64,000 nt of DNA from Rhabditoides inermis (Eukaryota > Nematoda > Chromadorea > Rhabditida > Rhabditidae), in the NCBI GenBank assembly GCA_963966185.1, contig CAWZYM010000093.1, forward strand, positions 7,501 to 71,500, written 5' to 3'. Below the pieces are notes generated by a model, which did not search any database, had not been told where the DNA came from, and was given only the letters and a program-made list of their open reading frames with translations. A program made the position numbers and the translations under genes. Shown here one piece after another: positions 32,728-42,978 of the stretch. Position 1 is the stretch's first letter. Each line of letters begins with the position of its first letter.

Positions 32728-32846
32728 CATGTGGGGAGGCAGTTGTGATGCGTTGGTGAGAGCAACACTGAATACGCTGCGATATTAAGACCGTGAAGCG
32801 TCGCGCATCCGTTCAGTTCAAAATAAGCGTTCGCACGCAAAAATAA

Positions 32847-32919
32847 CGCTCCCGGGAAGGTTCGAACTTCCGACCTTTCGGTTAACAGCCGAACGCGCTG
32901 CCGATTGCGCCACGGAAGC
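32847..32919 (-). tRNA. tRNA-Asn(GTT), unit B4
   Basis: Consensus. Confidence 0.95.
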
Positions 32920-32993
32920 ACCGCTTTTTTGAGAGACACTCCAATGAACATTGCCAGACATACGAAAACTGATGCAAAAATAAACAAAAGATC

Positions 32994-33075
32994 TGATCAG
33001 AGTGGGATTCGAACCCACGCCTCCGAAGAGACTGGTGCCTTAAACCAGCGCCTTAGACCGCTCGGCCATCTGACC
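32994..33075 (-). tRNA. tRNA-Leu(AAG), unit B4
   Basis: Consensus. Confidence 0.95.
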
Positions 33076-33220
33076 ACGCTCCGTTTTGCTCTCATATCGG
33101 AACATCCCACGGCACGGAGTGAGCCAGTCGGGTTCGTTGGCCAAGTAATAGCGGTCGTCAAAGTGCTCATTTTTTCACACAAATCACAAATCCTTGACAT
33201 ACATTTGAAAATGTAAACTC

Positions 33221-33339
33221 GCTTACGTTCATAGCTTGTTGAGAATACGCCATCCCGTCTGATCTGGCAAGTCAAGCAACAACGCGCTCGGATAGTACCT
33301 AGATCGGAGACGGCTTGGGAATACCGAGTAATGCAAGCA
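33221..33339 (+). rRNA. 5S rRNA, unit B5
   Basis: Consensus. Confidence 0.88.
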
Positions 33340-33388
33340 CGTTTTGCAAAACGAAATTCGATAATCGTGATTCAGAAAACAAAAGATT

Positions 33389-33460
33389 CTCTTCGGCCGG
33401 GAATTGAACCCGGGTCTCGCATGTGACAGACGCGGATACTAACCACTATACTACCGAAGA
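33389..33460 (-). tRNA. tRNA-Asp(GTC), unit B5
   Basis: Consensus. Confidence 0.95.
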
Positions 33461-33579
33461 CATGTGGGGAGGCAGTTGTGATGCGTTGGTGAGAGCAACA
33501 CTGAATACGCTGCGATATTAAGACCGTGAAGCGTCGCGCATCCGTTCAGTTCAAAATAAGCGTTCGCACGCAAAAATAA

Positions 33580-33652
33580 CGCTCCCGGGAAGGTTCGAAC
33601 TTCCGACCTTTCGGTTAACAGCCGAACGCGCTGCCGATTGCGCCACGGAAGC
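33580..33652 (-). tRNA. tRNA-Asn(GTT), unit B5
   Basis: Consensus. Confidence 0.95.
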
Positions 33653-33727
33653 ACCGCTTTTTTTGAGAGACACTCCAATGAACATTGCCAGACATACGAA
33701 AACTGATGTAAAAATAAACAAAAGATC

Positions 33728-33809
33728 TGATCAGAGTGGGATTCGAACCCACGCCTCCGAAGAGACTGGTGCCTTAAACCAGCGCCTTAGACCGCTCGGC
33801 CATCTGACC
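33728..33809 (-). tRNA. tRNA-Leu(AAG), unit B5
   Basis: Consensus. Confidence 0.95.
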
Positions 33810-33954
33810 ACGCTCCGTTTTGCTCTCATATCGGAACATCCCACGGCACGGAGTGAGCCAGCCGGGTTCGTTGGCCTAGTAATAGCGGTCGTCAAAGTGC
33901 TCATTTTTTCACACAAATCACAAATCCTTGACATACATTTGAAAATGTAAACTC

Positions 33955-34073
33955 GCTTACGTTCATAGCTTGTTGAGAATACGCCATCCCGTCTGATCTG
34001 GCAAGTCAAGCAACAACGCGCTCGGATAGTACCTAGATCGGAGACGGCTTGGGAATACCGAGCAATGCAAGCA
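33955..34073 (+). rRNA. 5S rRNA, unit B6
   Basis: GAGCAATGC variant as in B1. Confidence 0.87.
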
Positions 34074-34122
34074 CGTTTTGCAAAACGAAATTCGATAATC
34101 GTGATTCAGAAAACAAAAGATT

Positions 34123-34194
34123 CTCTTCGGCCGGGAATTGAACCCGGGTCTCGCATGTGACAGACGCGGATACTAACCACTATACTACCGAAGA
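34123..34194 (-). tRNA. tRNA-Asp(GTC), unit B6
   Basis: Consensus. Confidence 0.95.
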
Positions 34195-34313
34195 CATGTG
34201 GGGAGGCAGTTGTGATGCGTTGGTGAGAGCAACACTGAATACGCTGCGATATTAAGACCGTGAAGCGTCGCGCATCCGTTCAGTTCAAAATAAGCGTTCG
34301 CACGCAAAAATAA

Positions 34314-34386
34314 CGCTCCCGGGAAGGTTCGAACTTCCGACCTTTCGGTTAACAGCCGAACGCGCTGCCGATTGCGCCACGGAAGC
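34314..34386 (-). tRNA. tRNA-Asn(GTT), unit B6
   Basis: Consensus. Confidence 0.95.
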
Positions 34387-34460
34387 ACCGCTTTTTTGAG
34401 AGACACTCCAATGAACATTGCCAGACATACGAAAACTGATGCAAAAATAAACAAAAGATC

Positions 34461-34542
34461 TGATCAGAGTGGGATTCGAACCCACGCCTCCGAAGAGACT
34501 GGTGCCTTAAACCAGCGCCTTAGACCGCTCGGCCATCTGACC
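34461..34542 (-). tRNA. tRNA-Leu(AAG), unit B6
   Basis: Consensus. Confidence 0.95.
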
Positions 34543-34687
34543 ACGCTCCGTTTTGCTCTCATATCGGAACATCCCACGGCACGGAGTGAGCCAGCCGGGT
34601 TCGTTGGCCAAGTAATAGCGGTCGTCAAAGTGCTCATTTTTTCACACAAATCACAAATCCTTGACATACATTTGAAAATGTAAACTC

Positions 34688-34806
34688 GCTTACGTTCATA
34701 GCTTGTTGAGAATACGCCATCCCGTCTGATCTGGCAAGTCAAGCAACAACGCGCTCGGATAGTACCTAGATCGGAGACGGCTTGGGAATACCGAGTAATG
34801 CAAGCA
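34688..34806 (+). rRNA. 5S rRNA, unit B7
   Basis: Consensus; CGTTTTACAAAACG terminator as in B2. Confidence 0.88.
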
Positions 34807-34855
34807 CGTTTTACAAAACGAAATTCGATAATCGTGATTCAGAAAACAAAAGATT

Positions 34856-34927
34856 CTCTTCGGCCGGGAATTGAACCCGGGTCTCGCATGTGACAGACGC
34901 GGATACTAACCACTATACTACCGAAGA
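34856..34927 (-). tRNA. tRNA-Asp(GTC), unit B7
   Basis: Consensus. Confidence 0.95.
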
Positions 34928-35046
34928 CATGTGGGGAGGCAGTTGTGATGCGTTGGTGAGAGCAACACTGAATACGCTGCGATATTAAGACCGTGAAGCG
35001 TCGCGCATCCGTTCAGTTCAAAATAAGCGTTCGCACGCAAAAATAA

Positions 35047-35119
35047 CGCTCCCGGGAAGGTTCGAACTTCCGACCTTTCGGTTAACAGCCGAACGCGCTG
35101 CCGATTGCGCCACGGAAGC
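35047..35119 (-). tRNA. tRNA-Asn(GTT), unit B7
   Basis: Consensus. Confidence 0.95.
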
Positions 35120-35193
35120 ACCGCTTTTTTGAGAGACACTCCAATGAACATTGCCAGACATACGAAAACTGATGCAAAAATAAACAAAAGATC

Positions 35194-35275
35194 TGATCAG
35201 AGTGGGATTCGAACCCACGCCTCCGAAGAGACTGGTGCCTTAAACCAGCGCCTTAGACCGCTCGGCCATCTGACC
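35194..35275 (-). tRNA. tRNA-Leu(AAG), unit B7
   Basis: Consensus. Confidence 0.95.
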
Positions 35276-35420
35276 ACGCTCCGTTTTGCTCTCATATCGG
35301 AACATCCCACGGCACGGAGTGAGCCAGCCGGGTTCGTTGGCCAAGTAATAGCGGTCGTCAAAGTGCTCATTTTTTCACACAAATCACAAATCCTTGACAT
35401 ACATTTGAAAATGTAGACTA

Positions 35421-35539
35421 GCTTACGTTCATAGCTTGTTGAGAATACGCCATCCCGTCTGATCTGGCAAGTCAAGCAACAACGCGCTCGGATAGTACCT
35501 AGATCGGAGACGGCTTGGGAATACCGAGTAATGCAAGCA
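35421..35539 (+). rRNA. 5S rRNA, unit B8
   Basis: Consensus. Confidence 0.88.
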
Positions 35540-35588
35540 CGTTTTGCAAAACGAAATTCGATAATCGTGATTCAGAAAACAAAAGATT

Positions 35589-35660
35589 CTCTTCGGCCGG
35601 GAATTGAATCCGGGTCTCGCATGTGACAGACGCGGATACTAACCACTATACTACCGAAGA
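35589..35660 (-). tRNA. tRNA-Asp(GTC), unit B8, variant
   Basis: A53·C61 as in B3. Confidence 0.82.
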
Positions 35661-35779
35661 CATGTGGGGAGGCAGTTGTGATGCGTTGGTGAGAGCAACA
35701 CTGAATACGCTGCGATATTAAGACCGTGAAGCGTCGCGCATCCGTTCAGTTCAAAATAAGCGTTCGCACGCAAAAATAA

Positions 35780-35852
35780 CGCTCCCGGGAAGGTTCGAAC
35801 TTCCGACCTTTCGGTTAACAGCCGAACGCGCTGCCGATTGCGCCACGGAAGC
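35780..35852 (-). tRNA. tRNA-Asn(GTT), unit B8
   Basis: Consensus. Confidence 0.95.
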
Positions 35853-35926
35853 ACCGCTTTTTTGAGAGACACTCCAATGAACATTGCCAGACATACGAAA
35901 ACTGATGCAAAAATAAACAAAAGATC

Positions 35927-36008
35927 TGATCAGAGTGGGATTCGAACCCACGCCTCCGAAGAGACTGGTGCCTTAAACCAGCGCCTTAGACCGCTCGGCC
36001 ATCTGACC
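35927..36008 (-). tRNA. tRNA-Leu(AAG), unit B8
   Basis: Consensus. Confidence 0.95.
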
Positions 36009-36153
36009 ACGCTCCGTTTTGCTCTCATATCGGAACATCCCACGGCACGGAGTGAGCCAGCCGGGTTCGTTGGCCAAGTAATAGCGGTCGTCAAAGTGCT
36101 CATTTTTTCACACAAATCACAAATCCTTGACATACATTTGAAAATGTAAACTA

Positions 36154-36272
36154 GCTTACGTTCATAGCTTGTTGAGAATACGCCATCCCGTCTGATCTGG
36201 CAAGTCAAGCAACAACGCGCTCGGATAGTACCTAGATCGGAGACGGCTTGGGAATACCGAGTAATGCAAGCA
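36154..36272 (+). rRNA. 5S rRNA, unit B9
   Basis: Consensus. Confidence 0.88.
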
Positions 36273-36321
36273 CGTTTTGCAAAACGAAATTCGATAATCG
36301 TGATTCAGAAAACAAAAGATT

Positions 36322-36393
36322 CTCTTCGGCCGGGAATTGAACCCGGGTCTCGCATGTGACAGACGCGGATACTAACCACTATACTACCGAAGA
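36322..36393 (-). tRNA. tRNA-Asp(GTC), unit B9
   Basis: Consensus. Confidence 0.95.
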
Positions 36394-36512
36394 CATGTGG
36401 GGAGGCAGTTGTGATGCGTTGGTGAGAGCAACACTGAATACGCTGCGATATTAAGACCGTGAAGCGTCGCGCATCCGTTCAGTTCAAAATAAGCGTTCGC
36501 ACGCAAAAATAA

Positions 36513-36585
36513 CGCTCCCGGGAAGGTTCGAACTTCCGACCTTTCGGTTAACAGCCGAACGCGCTGCCGATTGCGCCACGGAAGC
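36513..36585 (-). tRNA. tRNA-Asn(GTT), unit B9
   Basis: Consensus. Confidence 0.95.
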
Positions 36586-36659
36586 ACCGCTTTTTTGAGA
36601 GACACTCCAATGAACATTGCCAGACATACGAAAACTGATGCAAAAATAAACAAAAGATC

Positions 36660-36741
36660 TGATCAGAGTGGGATTCGAACCCACGCCTCCGAAGAGACTG
36701 GTGCCTTAAACCAGCGCCTTAGACCGCTCGGCCATCTGACC
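36660..36741 (-). tRNA. tRNA-Leu(AAG), unit B9
   Basis: Consensus. Confidence 0.95.
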
Positions 36742-36886
36742 ACGCTCCGTTTTGCTCTCATATCGGAACATCCCACGGCACGGAGTGAGCCAGCCGGGTT
36801 CGTTGGCCAAGTAATAGCGGTCGTCAAAGTGCTCATTTTTTCACACAAATCACAAATCCTTGACATACATTTGAAAATGTAAACTC

Positions 36887-37005
36887 GCTTACGTTCATAG
36901 CTTGTTGAGAATACGCCATCCCGTCTGATCTGGCAAGTCAAGCAACAATGCGCTCGGATAGTACCTAGATCGGAGACGGCTTGGGAATACCGAGTAATGC
37001 AAGCA
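36887..37005 (+). rRNA. 5S rRNA, unit B10
   Basis: C-to-T just after helix II (CAACAATGCG). Confidence 0.87.
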
Positions 37006-37054
37006 CGTTTTGCAAAACGAAATTCGATAATCGTGATTCAGAAAACAAAAGATT

Positions 37055-37126
37055 CTCTTCGGCCGGGAATTGAACCCGGGTCTCGCATGTGACAGACGCG
37101 GATACTAACCACTATACTACCGAAGA
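37055..37126 (-). tRNA. tRNA-Asp(GTC), unit B10
   Basis: Consensus. Confidence 0.95.
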
Positions 37127-37245
37127 CATGTGGGGAGGCAGTTGTGATGCGTTGGTGAGAGCAACACTGAATACGCTGCGATATTAAGACCGTGAAGCGT
37201 CGCGCATCCGTTCAGTTCAAAATAAGCGTTCGCACGCAAAAATAA

Positions 37246-37318
37246 CGCTCCCGGGAAGGTTCGAACTTCCGACCTTTCGGTTAACAGCCGAACGCGCTGC
37301 CGATTGCGCCACGGAAGC
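37246..37318 (-). tRNA. tRNA-Asn(GTT), unit B10
   Basis: Consensus. Confidence 0.95.
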
Positions 37319-37387
37319 ACCGCTTTTTTGAGAGACACTCCAATGAACATTGCCAGACATACGAAAACTGATGCAAAAAAAAAGATC

Positions 37388-37469
37388 TGATCAGAGTGGG
37401 ATTCGAACCCACGCCTCCGAAGAGACTGGTGCCTTAAACCAGCGCCTTAGACCGCTCGGCCATCTGACC
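37388..37469 (-). tRNA. tRNA-Leu(AAG), unit B10
   Basis: Consensus gene; its 3' flank lost 5 bp and is now a pure A run on +. Confidence 0.95.
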
Positions 37470-37614
37470 ACGCTCCGTTTTGCTCTCATATCGGAACATC
37501 CCACGGCACGGAGTGAGCCAGCCGGGTTCGTTGGCCAAGTAATAGCGGTCGTCAAAGTGCTCATTTTTTCACACAAATCACAAATCCTTGACATACATTT
37601 GAAAATGTAAACTC

Positions 37615-37733
37615 GCTTACGTTCATAGCTTGTTGAGAATACGCCATCCCGTCTGATCTGGCAAGTCAAGCAACAACGCGCTCGGATAGTACCTAGATCG
37701 GAGACGGCTTGGGAATACCGAGTAATGCAAGCA
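37615..37733 (+). rRNA. 5S rRNA, unit B11
   Basis: Consensus. Confidence 0.88.
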
Positions 37734-37782
37734 CGTTTTGCAAAACGAAATTCGATAATCGTGATTCAGAAAACAAAAGATT

Positions 37783-37854
37783 CTCTTCGGCCGGGAATTG
37801 AACCCGGGTCTCGCATGTGACAGACGCGGATACTAACCACTATACTACCGAAGA
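37783..37854 (-). tRNA. tRNA-Asp(GTC), unit B11
   Basis: Consensus. Confidence 0.95.
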
Positions 37855-37973
37855 CATGTGGGGAGGCAGTTGTGATGCGTTGGTGAGAGCAACACTGATT
37901 ACGCTGCGATATTAAGACCGTGAAGCGTCGCGCATCCGTTCAGTTCAAAATAAGCGTTCGCACGCAAAAATAA

Positions 37974-38046
37974 CGCTCCCGGGAAGGTTCGAACTTCCGA
38001 CCTTTCGGTTAACAGCCGAACGCGCTGCCGATTGCGCCACGGAAGC
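37974..38046 (-). tRNA. tRNA-Asn(GTT), unit B11
   Basis: Consensus. Confidence 0.95.
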
Positions 38047-38120
38047 ACCGCTTTTTTGAGAGACACTCCAATGAACATTGCCAGACATACGAAAACTGAT
38101 GCAAAAATAAACAAAAGATC

Positions 38121-38202
38121 TGATCAGAGTGGGATTCGAACCCACGCCTCCGAAGAGACTGGTGCCTTAAACCAGCGCCTTAGACCGCTCGGCCATCTGA
38201 CC
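38121..38202 (-). tRNA. tRNA-Leu(AAG), unit B11
   Basis: Consensus. Confidence 0.95.
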
Positions 38203-38347
38203 ACGCTCCGTTTTGCTCTCATATCGGAACATCCCACGGCACGGAGTGAGCCAGCCGGGTTCGTTGGCCAAGTAATAGCGGTCGTCAAAGTGCATATTTT
38301 TTCACACAAATCACAAATCCTTGACATACATTTGAAAATGTAAAGTC

Positions 38348-38466
38348 GCTTACGTTCATAGCTTGTTGAGAATACGCCATCCCGTCTGATCTGGCAAGTC
38401 AAGCAACAACGCGCTCGGATAGTACCTAGATCGGAGACGGCTTGGGAATACCGAGTAATGCAAGCA
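38348..38466 (+). rRNA. 5S rRNA, unit B12
   Basis: Gene consensus; its T4 terminator is reduced to TTTA. Confidence 0.87.
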
Positions 38467-38515
38467 CGTTTAGCAAAACGAAATTCGATAATCGTGATTC
38501 AGAAAACAAAAGATT

Positions 38516-38587
38516 CTCTTCGGCCGGGAATTGAACCCGGGTCTCGCATGTGACAGACGCGGATACTAACCACTATACTACCGAAGA
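38516..38587 (-). tRNA. tRNA-Asp(GTC), unit B12
   Basis: Consensus. Confidence 0.95.
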
Positions 38588-38706
38588 CATGTGGGGAGGC
38601 AGTTGTGATGCGTTGGTGAGAGCAACACTGAATACGCTGCGATATTAAGACCGTGAAGCGTCGCGCATCCGTTCAGTTCAAAATAAGCGTTCGCACGCAA
38701 AAATAA

Positions 38707-38779
38707 CGCTCCCGGGAAGGTTCGAACTTCCGACCTTTCGGTTAACAGCCGAACGCGCTGCCGATTGCGCCACGGAAGC
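38707..38779 (-). tRNA. tRNA-Asn(GTT), unit B12
   Basis: Consensus. Confidence 0.95.
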
Positions 38780-38853
38780 ACCGCTTTTTTGAGAGACACT
38801 CCAATGAACATTGCCAGACATACGAAAACTGATGCAAAAATAAACAAAAGATC

Positions 38854-38935
38854 TGATCAGAGTGGGATTCGAACCCACGCCTCCGAAGAGACTGGTGCCT
38901 TAAACAAGCGCCTTAGACCGCTCGGCCATCTGACC
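38854..38935 (-). tRNA. tRNA-Leu(AAG), unit B12, variant
   Basis: Anticodon-stem mismatch (CTTGT against ACCAG). Confidence 0.85.
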
Positions 38936-39080
38936 ACGCTCCGTTTTGCTCTCATATCGGAACATCCCACGGCACGGAGTGAGCCAGCCGGGTTCGTTGG
39001 CCAAGTAATAGCGGTCGTCAAAGTGCTCATTTTTTCACACAAATCACAAATCCTTGACATACATTTGAAAATGTAAACTC

Positions 39081-39199
39081 GCTTACGTTCATAGCTTGTT
39101 GAGAATACGCCATCCCGTCTGATCTGGCAAGTCAAGCAACAACGCGCTCGGATAGTACCTAGATCGGAGACGGCTTGGGAATACCGAGTAATGCAAGCA
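39081..39199 (+). rRNA. 5S rRNA, unit B13
   Basis: Consensus. Confidence 0.88.
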
Positions 39200-39248
39200 C
39201 GTTTTGCAAAACGAAATTCGATAATCGTGATTCAGAAAACAAAAGATT

Positions 39249-39320
39249 CTCTTCGGCCGGGAATTGAACCCGGGTCTCGCATGTGACAGACGCGGATACT
39301 AACCACTATACTACCGAAGA
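39249..39320 (-). tRNA. tRNA-Asp(GTC), unit B13
   Basis: Consensus. Confidence 0.95.
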
Positions 39321-39439
39321 CATGTGGGGAGGCAGTTGTGATGCGTTGGTGAGAGCAACACTGATTACGCTGCGATATTAAGACCGTGAAGCGTCGCGCA
39401 TCCGTTCAGTTCAAAATAAGCGTTCGCACGCAAAAATAA

Positions 39440-39512
39440 CGCTCCCGGGAAGGTTCGAACTTCCGACCTTTCGGTTAACAGCCGAACGCGCTGCCGATTG
39501 CGCCACGGAAGC
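39440..39512 (-). tRNA. tRNA-Asn(GTT), unit B13
   Basis: Consensus. Confidence 0.95.
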
Positions 39513-39586
39513 ACCGCTTTTTTGAGAGACACTCCAATGAACATTGCCAGACATACGAAAACTGATGCAAAAATAAACAAAAGATC

Positions 39587-39668
39587 TGATCAGAGTGGGA
39601 TTCGAACCCACGCCTCCGAAGAGACTGGTGCCTTAAACCAGCGCCTTAGACCGCTCGGCCATCTGACC
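39587..39668 (-). tRNA. tRNA-Leu(AAG), unit B13
   Basis: Consensus. Confidence 0.95.
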
Positions 39669-39813
39669 ACGCTCCGTTTTGCTCTCATATCGGAACATCC
39701 CACGGCACGGAGTGAGCCAGCCGGGTTCGTTGGCCAAGTAATAGCGGTCGTCAAAGTGCTCATTTTTTCACACAAATCACAAATCCTTGACATACATTTG
39801 AAAATGTAAACTC

Positions 39814-39932
39814 GCTTACGTTCATAGCTTGTTGAGAATACGCCATCCCGTCTGATCTGGCAAGTCAAGCAACAACGCGCTCGGATAGTACCTAGATCGG
39901 AGACGGCTTGGGAATACCGAGTAATGCAAGCA
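39814..39932 (+). rRNA. 5S rRNA, unit B14
   Basis: Consensus. Confidence 0.88.
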
Positions 39933-39981
39933 CGTTTTGCAAAACGAAATTCGATAATCGTGATTCAGAAAACAAAAGATT

Positions 39982-40053
39982 CTCTTCGGCCGGGAATTGA
40001 ACCCGGGTCTCGCATGTGACAGACGCGGATACTAACCACTATACTACCGAAGA
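39982..40053 (-). tRNA. tRNA-Asp(GTC), unit B14
   Basis: Consensus. Confidence 0.95.
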
Positions 40054-40172
40054 CATGTGGGGAGGCAGTTGTGATGCGTTGGTGAGAGCAACACTGAATA
40101 CGCTGCGATATTAAGACCGTGAAGCGTCGCGCATCCGTTCAGTTCAAAATAAGCGTTCGCACGCAAAAATAA

Positions 40173-40245
40173 CGCTCCCGGGAAGGTTCGAACTTCCGAC
40201 CTTTCGGTTAACAGCCGAACGCGCTGCCGATTGCGCCACGGAAGC
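40173..40245 (-). tRNA. tRNA-Asn(GTT), unit B14
   Basis: Consensus. Confidence 0.95.
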
Positions 40246-40319
40246 ACCGCTTTTTTGAGAGACACTCCAATGAACATTGCCAGACATACGAAAACTGATG
40301 CAAAAATAAACAAAAGATC

Positions 40320-40401
40320 TGATCAGAGTGGGATTCGAACCCACGCCTCCGAAGAGACTGGTGCCTTAAACCAGCGCCTTAGACCGCTCGGCCATCTGAC
40401 C
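40320..40401 (-). tRNA. tRNA-Leu(AAG), unit B14
   Basis: Consensus. Confidence 0.95.
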
Positions 40402-40546
40402 ACGCTCCGTTTTGCTCTCATATCGGAACATCCCACGGCACGGAGTGAGCCAGCCGGGTTCGTTGGCCAAGTAATAGCGGTCGTCAAAGTGCTCATTTTT
40501 TCACACAAATCACAAATCCTTGACATACATTTGAAAATGTAAACTC

Positions 40547-40665
40547 GCTTACGTTCATAGCTTGTTGAGAATACGCCATCCCGTCTGATCTGGCAAGTCA
40601 AGCAACAACGCGCTCGGATAGTACCTAGATCGGAGACGGCTTGGGAATACCGAGTAATGCAAGCA
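40547..40665 (+). rRNA. 5S rRNA, unit B15
   Basis: Consensus. Confidence 0.88.
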
Positions 40666-40714
40666 CGTTTTGCAAAACGAAATTCGATAATCGTGATTCA
40701 GAAAACAAAAGATT

Positions 40715-40786
40715 CTCTTCGGCCGGGAATTGAACCCGGGTCTCGCATGTGACAGACGCGGATACTAACCACTATACTACCGAAGA
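40715..40786 (-). tRNA. tRNA-Asp(GTC), unit B15
   Basis: Consensus. Confidence 0.95.
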
Positions 40787-40905
40787 CATGTGGGGAGACA
40801 GTTGTGATGCGTTGGTGAGAGCAACACTGAATACGCTGCGATATTAAGACCGTGAAGCGTCGCGCATCCGTTCAGTTCAAAATAAGCGTTCGCACGCAAA
40901 AATAA

Positions 40906-40978
40906 CGCTCCCGGGAAGGTTCGAACTTCCGACCTTTCGGTTAACAGCCGAACGCGCTGCCGATTGCGCCACGGAAGC
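40906..40978 (-). tRNA. tRNA-Asn(GTT), unit B15
   Basis: Consensus. Confidence 0.95.
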
Positions 40979-41052
40979 ACCGCTTTTTTGAGAGACACTC
41001 CAATGAACATTGCCAGACATACGAAAACTGATGCAAAAATAAACAAAAGATC

Positions 41053-41134
41053 TGATCAGAGTGGGATTCGAACCCACGCCTCCGAAGAGACTGGTGCCTT
41101 AAACCAGCGCCTTAGACCGCTCGGCCATCTGACC
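41053..41134 (-). tRNA. tRNA-Leu(AAG), unit B15
   Basis: Consensus. Confidence 0.95.
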
Positions 41135-41279
41135 ACGCTCCGTTTTGCTCTCATATCGGAACATCCCACGGCACGGAGTGAGCCAGCCGGGTTCGTTGGC
41201 CAAGTAATAGCGGTCGTCAAAGTGCTCATTTTTTCACACAAATCACAAATCCTTGACATACATTTGAAAATGTAAACTC

Positions 41280-41398
41280 GCTTACGTTCATAGCTTGTTG
41301 AGAATACGCCATCCCGTCTGATCTGGCAAGTCAAGCAACAACGCGCTCGGATAGTACCTAGATCGGAGACGGCTTGGGAATACCGAGTAATGCAAGCA
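41280..41398 (+). rRNA. 5S rRNA, unit B16
   Basis: Gene consensus; terminator reduced to TTTA. Confidence 0.87.
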
Positions 41399-41447
41399 CG
41401 TTTAGCAAAACGAAATTCGATAATCGTGATTCAGAAAACAAAAGATT

Positions 41448-41519
41448 CTCTTCGGCCGGGAATTGAACCCGGGTCTCGCATGTGACAGACGCGGATACTA
41501 ACCACTATACTACCGAAGA
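41448..41519 (-). tRNA. tRNA-Asp(GTC), unit B16
   Basis: Consensus. Confidence 0.95.
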
Positions 41520-41638
41520 CATGTGGGGAGACAGTTGTGATGCGTTGGTGAGAGCAACACTGAATACGCTGCGATATTAAGACCGTGAAGCGTCGCGCAT
41601 CCGTTCAGTTCAAAATAAGCGTTCGCACGCAAAAATAA

Positions 41639-41711
41639 CGCTCCCGGGAAGGTTCGAACTTCCGACCTTTCGGTTAACAGCCGAACGCGCTGCCGATTGC
41701 GCCACGGAAGC
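41639..41711 (-). tRNA. tRNA-Asn(GTT), unit B16
   Basis: Consensus. Confidence 0.95.
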
Positions 41712-41785
41712 ACCGCTTTTTTGAGAGACACTCCAATGAACATTGCCAGACATACGAAAACTGATGCAAAAATAAACAAAAGATC

Positions 41786-41867
41786 TGATCAGAGTGGGAT
41801 TCGAACCCACGCCTCCGAAGAGACTGGTGCCTTAAACCAGCGCCTTAGACCGCTCGGCCATCTGACC
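41786..41867 (-). tRNA. tRNA-Leu(AAG), unit B16
   Basis: Consensus. Confidence 0.95.
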
Positions 41868-42012
41868 ACGCTCCGTTTTGCTCTCATATCGGAACATCCC
41901 ACGGCACGGAGTGAGCCAGCCGGGTTCGTTGGCCAAGTAATAGCGGTCGTCAAAGTGCTCATTTTTTCACACAAATCACAAATCCTTGACATACATTTGA
42001 AAATGTAAACTC

Positions 42013-42131
42013 GCTTACGTTCATAGCTTGTTGAGAATACGCCATCCCGTCTGATCTGGCAAGTCAAGCAACAACGCGCTCGGATAGTACCTAGATCGGA
42101 GACGGCTTGGGAATACCGAGTAATGCAAGCA
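42013..42131 (+). rRNA. 5S rRNA, unit B17
   Basis: Gene consensus; terminator reduced to TTTA. Confidence 0.87.
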
Positions 42132-42180
42132 CGTTTAGCAAAACGAAATTCGATAATCGTGATTCAGAAAACAAAAGATT

Positions 42181-42252
42181 CTCTTCGGCCGGGAATTGAA
42201 CCCGGGTCTCGCATGTGACAGACGCGGATACTAACCACTATACTACCGAAGA
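42181..42252 (-). tRNA. tRNA-Asp(GTC), unit B17
   Basis: Consensus. Confidence 0.95.
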
Positions 42253-42371
42253 CATGTGGGGAGACAGTTGTGATGCGTTGGTGAGAGCAACACTGAATAC
42301 GCTGCGATATTAAGACCGTGAAGCGTCGCGCATCCGTTCAGTTCAAAATAAGCGTTCGCACGCAAAAATAA

Positions 42372-42444
42372 CGCTCCCGGGAAGGTTCGAACTTCCGACC
42401 TTTCGGTTAACAGCCGAACGCGCTGCCGATTGCGCCACGGAAGC
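42372..42444 (-). tRNA. tRNA-Asn(GTT), unit B17
   Basis: Consensus. Confidence 0.95.
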
Positions 42445-42518
42445 ACCGCTTTTTTGAGAGACACTCCAATGAACATTGCCAGACATACGAAAACTGATGC
42501 AAAAATAAACAAAAGATC

Positions 42519-42600
42519 TGATCAGAGTGGGATTCGAACCCACGCCTCCGAAGAGACTGGTGCCTTAAACCAGCGCCTTAGACCGCTCGGCCATCTGACC
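42519..42600 (-). tRNA. tRNA-Leu(AAG), unit B17
   Basis: Consensus. Confidence 0.95.
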
Positions 42601-42745
42601 ACGCTCCGTTTTGCTCTCATATCGGAACATCCCACGGCACGGAGTGAGCCAGCCGGGTTCGTTGGCCAAGTAATAGCGGTCGTCAAAGTGCTCATTTTTT
42701 CACACAAATCACAAATCCTTGACATACATTTGAAAATGTAAACTC

Positions 42746-42864
42746 GCTTACGTTCATAGCTTGTTGAGAATACGCCATCCCGTCTGATCTGGCAAGTCAA
42801 GCAACAACGCGCTCGGATAGTACCTAGATCGGAGACGGCTTGGGAATACCGAGTAATGCAAGCA
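42746..42864 (+). rRNA. 5S rRNA, unit B18
   Basis: Gene consensus; terminator reduced to TTTA. Confidence 0.87.
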
Positions 42865-42978
42865 CGTTTAGCAAAACGAAATTCGATAATCGTGATTCAG
42901 AAAACAAAAGATTCTCTTCGGCCGGGAATTGAACCCGGGTCTCGCATGTGACAGACGCGGATACTAACCACTATACTA

